Assembly (NCBI GenBank): GCA_937890875.1
Contig: CALAEB010000241.1
Span: 1-16,042, forward strand
Direction of reading: 5' to 3'
DNA from: an uncultured Anaerolineaceae bacterium
GTDB lineage: Bacteria > Chloroflexota > Anaerolineae > Anaerolineales > Anaerolineaceae
DNA length: 16,042 nt
Shown here: positions 14,825 through 16,042 of the stretch, piece after piece
How positions within the stretch are numbered: the first letter of the stretch is position 1
Layout: every line of letters begins with the position of its first letter
The notes under the pieces: generated by a model
The model's input: the letters and a program-made list of their open reading frames with translations, nothing else
What the model was told of the DNA's origin: nothing
Database searches by the model: none
Translations under genes and position numbers: made by a program

Positions 14825-14847
14825 GGGTTCACAAGAGGAGAAAGCAT

Positions 14848-15651
14848 ATGTACAAAATCGGGCTCTTTTCAAAAATCAGCCAGACAACGATTAAGACGCT
14901 GCGATTTTATGATGAAGCGGGGCTGCTGAAACCGGAAAGCATCGATCCGATGAACGGTTACCGGTATTACACAACCGGACAGCTTTTCATTCTTCACCGG
15001 ATTCGCAGCCTGCGCCAAATTGGCTTTTCGATCGATGAGATCCGTGAAATCCTGACCGGTCAAAATGAGGATCAAATGATCGCGCAGCGCAGGCAGGAAC
15101 TCCAGAGACGTCTGGAGCAGGCTTCCGAACAGCTTTCTCTGATTAACCAGTATATTATCGAAAGGAAAGAGGGTGCGATCATGAAGTATCAAGCCGTAAT
15201 CAAAGATCTGCCGGAATGCATCGTATTTTCAAAACGGGTAATCCTCCCCCGGTATGACGCGTTGTTCGAAATCATGCCGGCGCTTGGGGAAGAAATAACG
15301 CAGGCAAACCCCGGAATCGCCTGCACTGTCCCGGAATATTGCTTTAATATCTACCATGACCGGGAACATCGGCATGAGAATATTGACACGGAAATCTGCC
15401 AGGCGGTAACCGCTTTTGGAAAATCTGAGAACGGGATCGTTTTCAAAAAAATTCCGAGTACAAAAGCCATCTGCACCCTGCATAAAGGTTCTTACAACGA
15501 TCTGGGGGCAGCATATAGTTTCATATTCCGCTGGATTGCGGAAAACAATTACGAGATCACTGAACCACCGCGAGAGAGTTATATTGACGGAATCTGGAAC
15601 AAGGAAAACGAAGCCGACTGGCTGACCGAGATTCAGATCCCAATCCGCTGA
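14848..15651 (+). CDS. MerR-family regulator with GyrI-like effector-binding domain (BmrR/BltR type)
   Basis: The 267-residue protein has a MerR winged helix-turn-helix (1-70; KISQTTIKTLRFYDEAGLL at 9-27, MNGYRYYT at 35-42, LRQIGFSIDEIREILTG at 55-71). A dimerising coiled coil (about 75-107) follows, then a GyrI-like effector domain (about 113-267) that in BmrR-type proteins binds amphipathic cations or other small ligands. Glu243 in PPRESYIDG sits where this domain's ligand-binding Glu is usually found. ATG 14848 is chosen because AGAGGAG lies seven bases upstream and conserved sequence begins at once; the frame is open back to TTG 14794, but that triplet is the promoter's -35 box. No efflux pump or other target lies downstream; the gene is followed by a terminator, so its regulon apart from itself is elsewhere. 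Confidence 0.95.
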   Translation: MYKIGLFSKISQTTIKTLRFYDEAGLLKPESIDPMNGYRYYTTGQLFILHRIRSLRQIGFSIDEIREILTGQNEDQMIAQRRQELQRRLEQASEQLSLINQYIIERKEGAIMKYQAVIKDLPECIVFSKRVILPRYDALFEIMPALGEEITQANPGIACTVPEYCFNIYHDREHRHENIDTEICQAVTAFGKSENGIVFKKIPSTKAICTLHKGSYNDLGAAYSFIFRWIAENNYEITEPPRESYIDGIWNKENEADWLTEIQIPIR

Positions 15652-15668
15652 CAGTTTCCAAGGAACAA

Positions 15669-15702
15669 AAAAAAATGGCCGGAATCATCCGGCCATTTTT
15701 TT
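15669..15702. terminator. Bidirectional intrinsic terminator between MerR-type and ferritin genes
   Basis: A7-TGGCCGG (15669-15682) pairs perfectly with CCGGCCA-T7 (15689-15702) around an AATCAT loop. U-runs arise in both directions, fitting its place between convergent genes. The core resembles the terminator at 8901-8930. Confidence 0.93.
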
Positions 15703-15730
15703 ATGTTCAATCTGCAAGATTTGCGTGCTG

Positions 15731-16042
15731 TCAGTCAGCCCGGTCCGCGAGCAGAGCGTCGATCCGGTACAACCCGTTCAGATCCGAGCCGGCTTTTTCC
15801 AGCAATTCTTTCACCTGGGTAAACGTCTTTTCCTCTTCGACCTGTTCCGTAATGAACCATTGCAGGAAAACCTGTGTCGCAAGATCGTTCTCTTTCACGG
15901 CAACGGCGTAGATATCATGAATCAGCGCAGTAACTTTCTTTTCGTGTTCCAAAGAAATTTCGAAAACTTCCAGCGCGGAAGCGAACTCGGACTGCGGTTT
16001 ATCGATCGCACCTAATTCCACATGGCCGCCGCGGTCGTGGAT
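15731..16042 (-). CDS. ftnA: Ferritin, C-terminal part (5' end outside window)
   Basis: The frame is open from the right edge to TGA (15733-15731) and gives the last 103 residues. IHDRGGH near the edge, FASALEVFEISLEHEKKVTA, and FLQWFITEQVEEEKTF are the hallmark C-terminal segments of bacterial non-haem ferritins. The Glu of EHE and the Gln/Glu residues of EQVEEE fall at known iron-binding positions of helices C and D. The protein should form a 24-subunit cage that oxidises Fe(II) and stores the mineral in the cytoplasm. The helix A and B ferroxidase residues lie outside the window. GTG at 16021 is inside the conserved domain and is not the start. The gene is convergent with the MerR-type gene and shares its terminator. 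Confidence 0.94.
   Translation of the reverse strand: MHDRGGHVELGAIDKPQSEFASALEVFEISLEHEKKVTALIHDIYAVAVKENDLATQVFLQWFITEQVEEEKTFTQVKELLEKAGSDLNGLYRIDALLADRAD

Larger units (their letters stand above)
14536..14847. other. Divergent intergenic region between AraC- and MerR-type genes
   Basis: About 310 bases separate the two divergent regulators. From left to right they hold the AT-rich leader and candidate promoter of the AraC-type gene (14593-14621), a higher-G+C stretch with a start-less minus-strand open frame (14642-14779), and the MerR-type promoter and ribosome site (14794-14840). Confidence 0.7.

Noticed and set aside
14794..14847. Longer MerR-type protein starting at TTG 14794
   Set aside because: That TTG is part of the -35 box; the strong AGAGGAG and ATG 14848 with the conserved N-terminus define the start.
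1..16042. CRISPR array, tRNA, rRNA, toxin-antitoxin pair or prophage
   Set aside because: No regularly spaced repeats, no structural RNA genes and no phage or toxin motifs were seen on either strand.

Overview
The window looks like chromosomal DNA of a bacterium of low to moderate G+C, probably an anaerobe. TTG and GTG starts are used often (flippase, VanZ-like gene, second sugar permease). The sugar-binding protein has a Sec signal peptide ending in Ala-Ala-Ala and no usable lipobox, which argues against a typical Gram-positive Firmicute. Anaerolineae (Chloroflexota) or a spirochaete would fit, but the sequence alone does not fix the taxon. There are 14 clear protein genes, two of them cut by the window edges. 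No tRNA, rRNA, CRISPR array or intact mobile element was seen.

Region 1 (1-6920, + strand) is part of a surface-polysaccharide locus. In order it holds the end of a GT4 glycosyltransferase, a Wzy/WaaL-type O-antigen polymerase/ligase, a polysaccharide pyruvyl transferase, a Wzx-type flippase that overlaps it by 8 nt, a TylF-like methyltransferase, and a two-[4Fe-4S] protein of the coenzyme F420 hydrogenase beta-subunit family. Together these suggest assembly, decoration (pyruvyl ketal, methyl), flipping and polymerisation of an exported glycan. The part up to about 5470 is visibly more AT-rich than what follows, and several gaps hold what look like gene scraps.

Region 2 (7051-8825, + strand) is a two-gene unit. 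The first gene encodes an exported or membrane-anchored protein of unknown family, built from two diverged copies of one domain. Its N-terminus seems broken by a frameshift. The second, 3 nt further on, encodes a VanZ-like membrane protein. A strong bidirectional terminator (8901-8930) closes the unit.

Region 3 (14535 down to 8964, - strand) is a carbohydrate uptake and catabolism locus: AraC-type regulator, extracellular solute-binding protein, two ABC permeases and a Gfo/Idh/MocA dehydrogenase. No ATP-binding subunit is encoded, so the importer probably borrows a shared ATPase. A perfect 14-bp stem-loop between the binding-protein and permease genes would set their relative expression.

Region 4 (14794-16042) has a MerR/GyrI-domain regulator behind a textbook MerR-type promoter (19-bp spacer containing a perfect palindrome), so it is probably autoregulated. 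Another bidirectional terminator separates it from a convergent ferritin gene that runs off the right edge.
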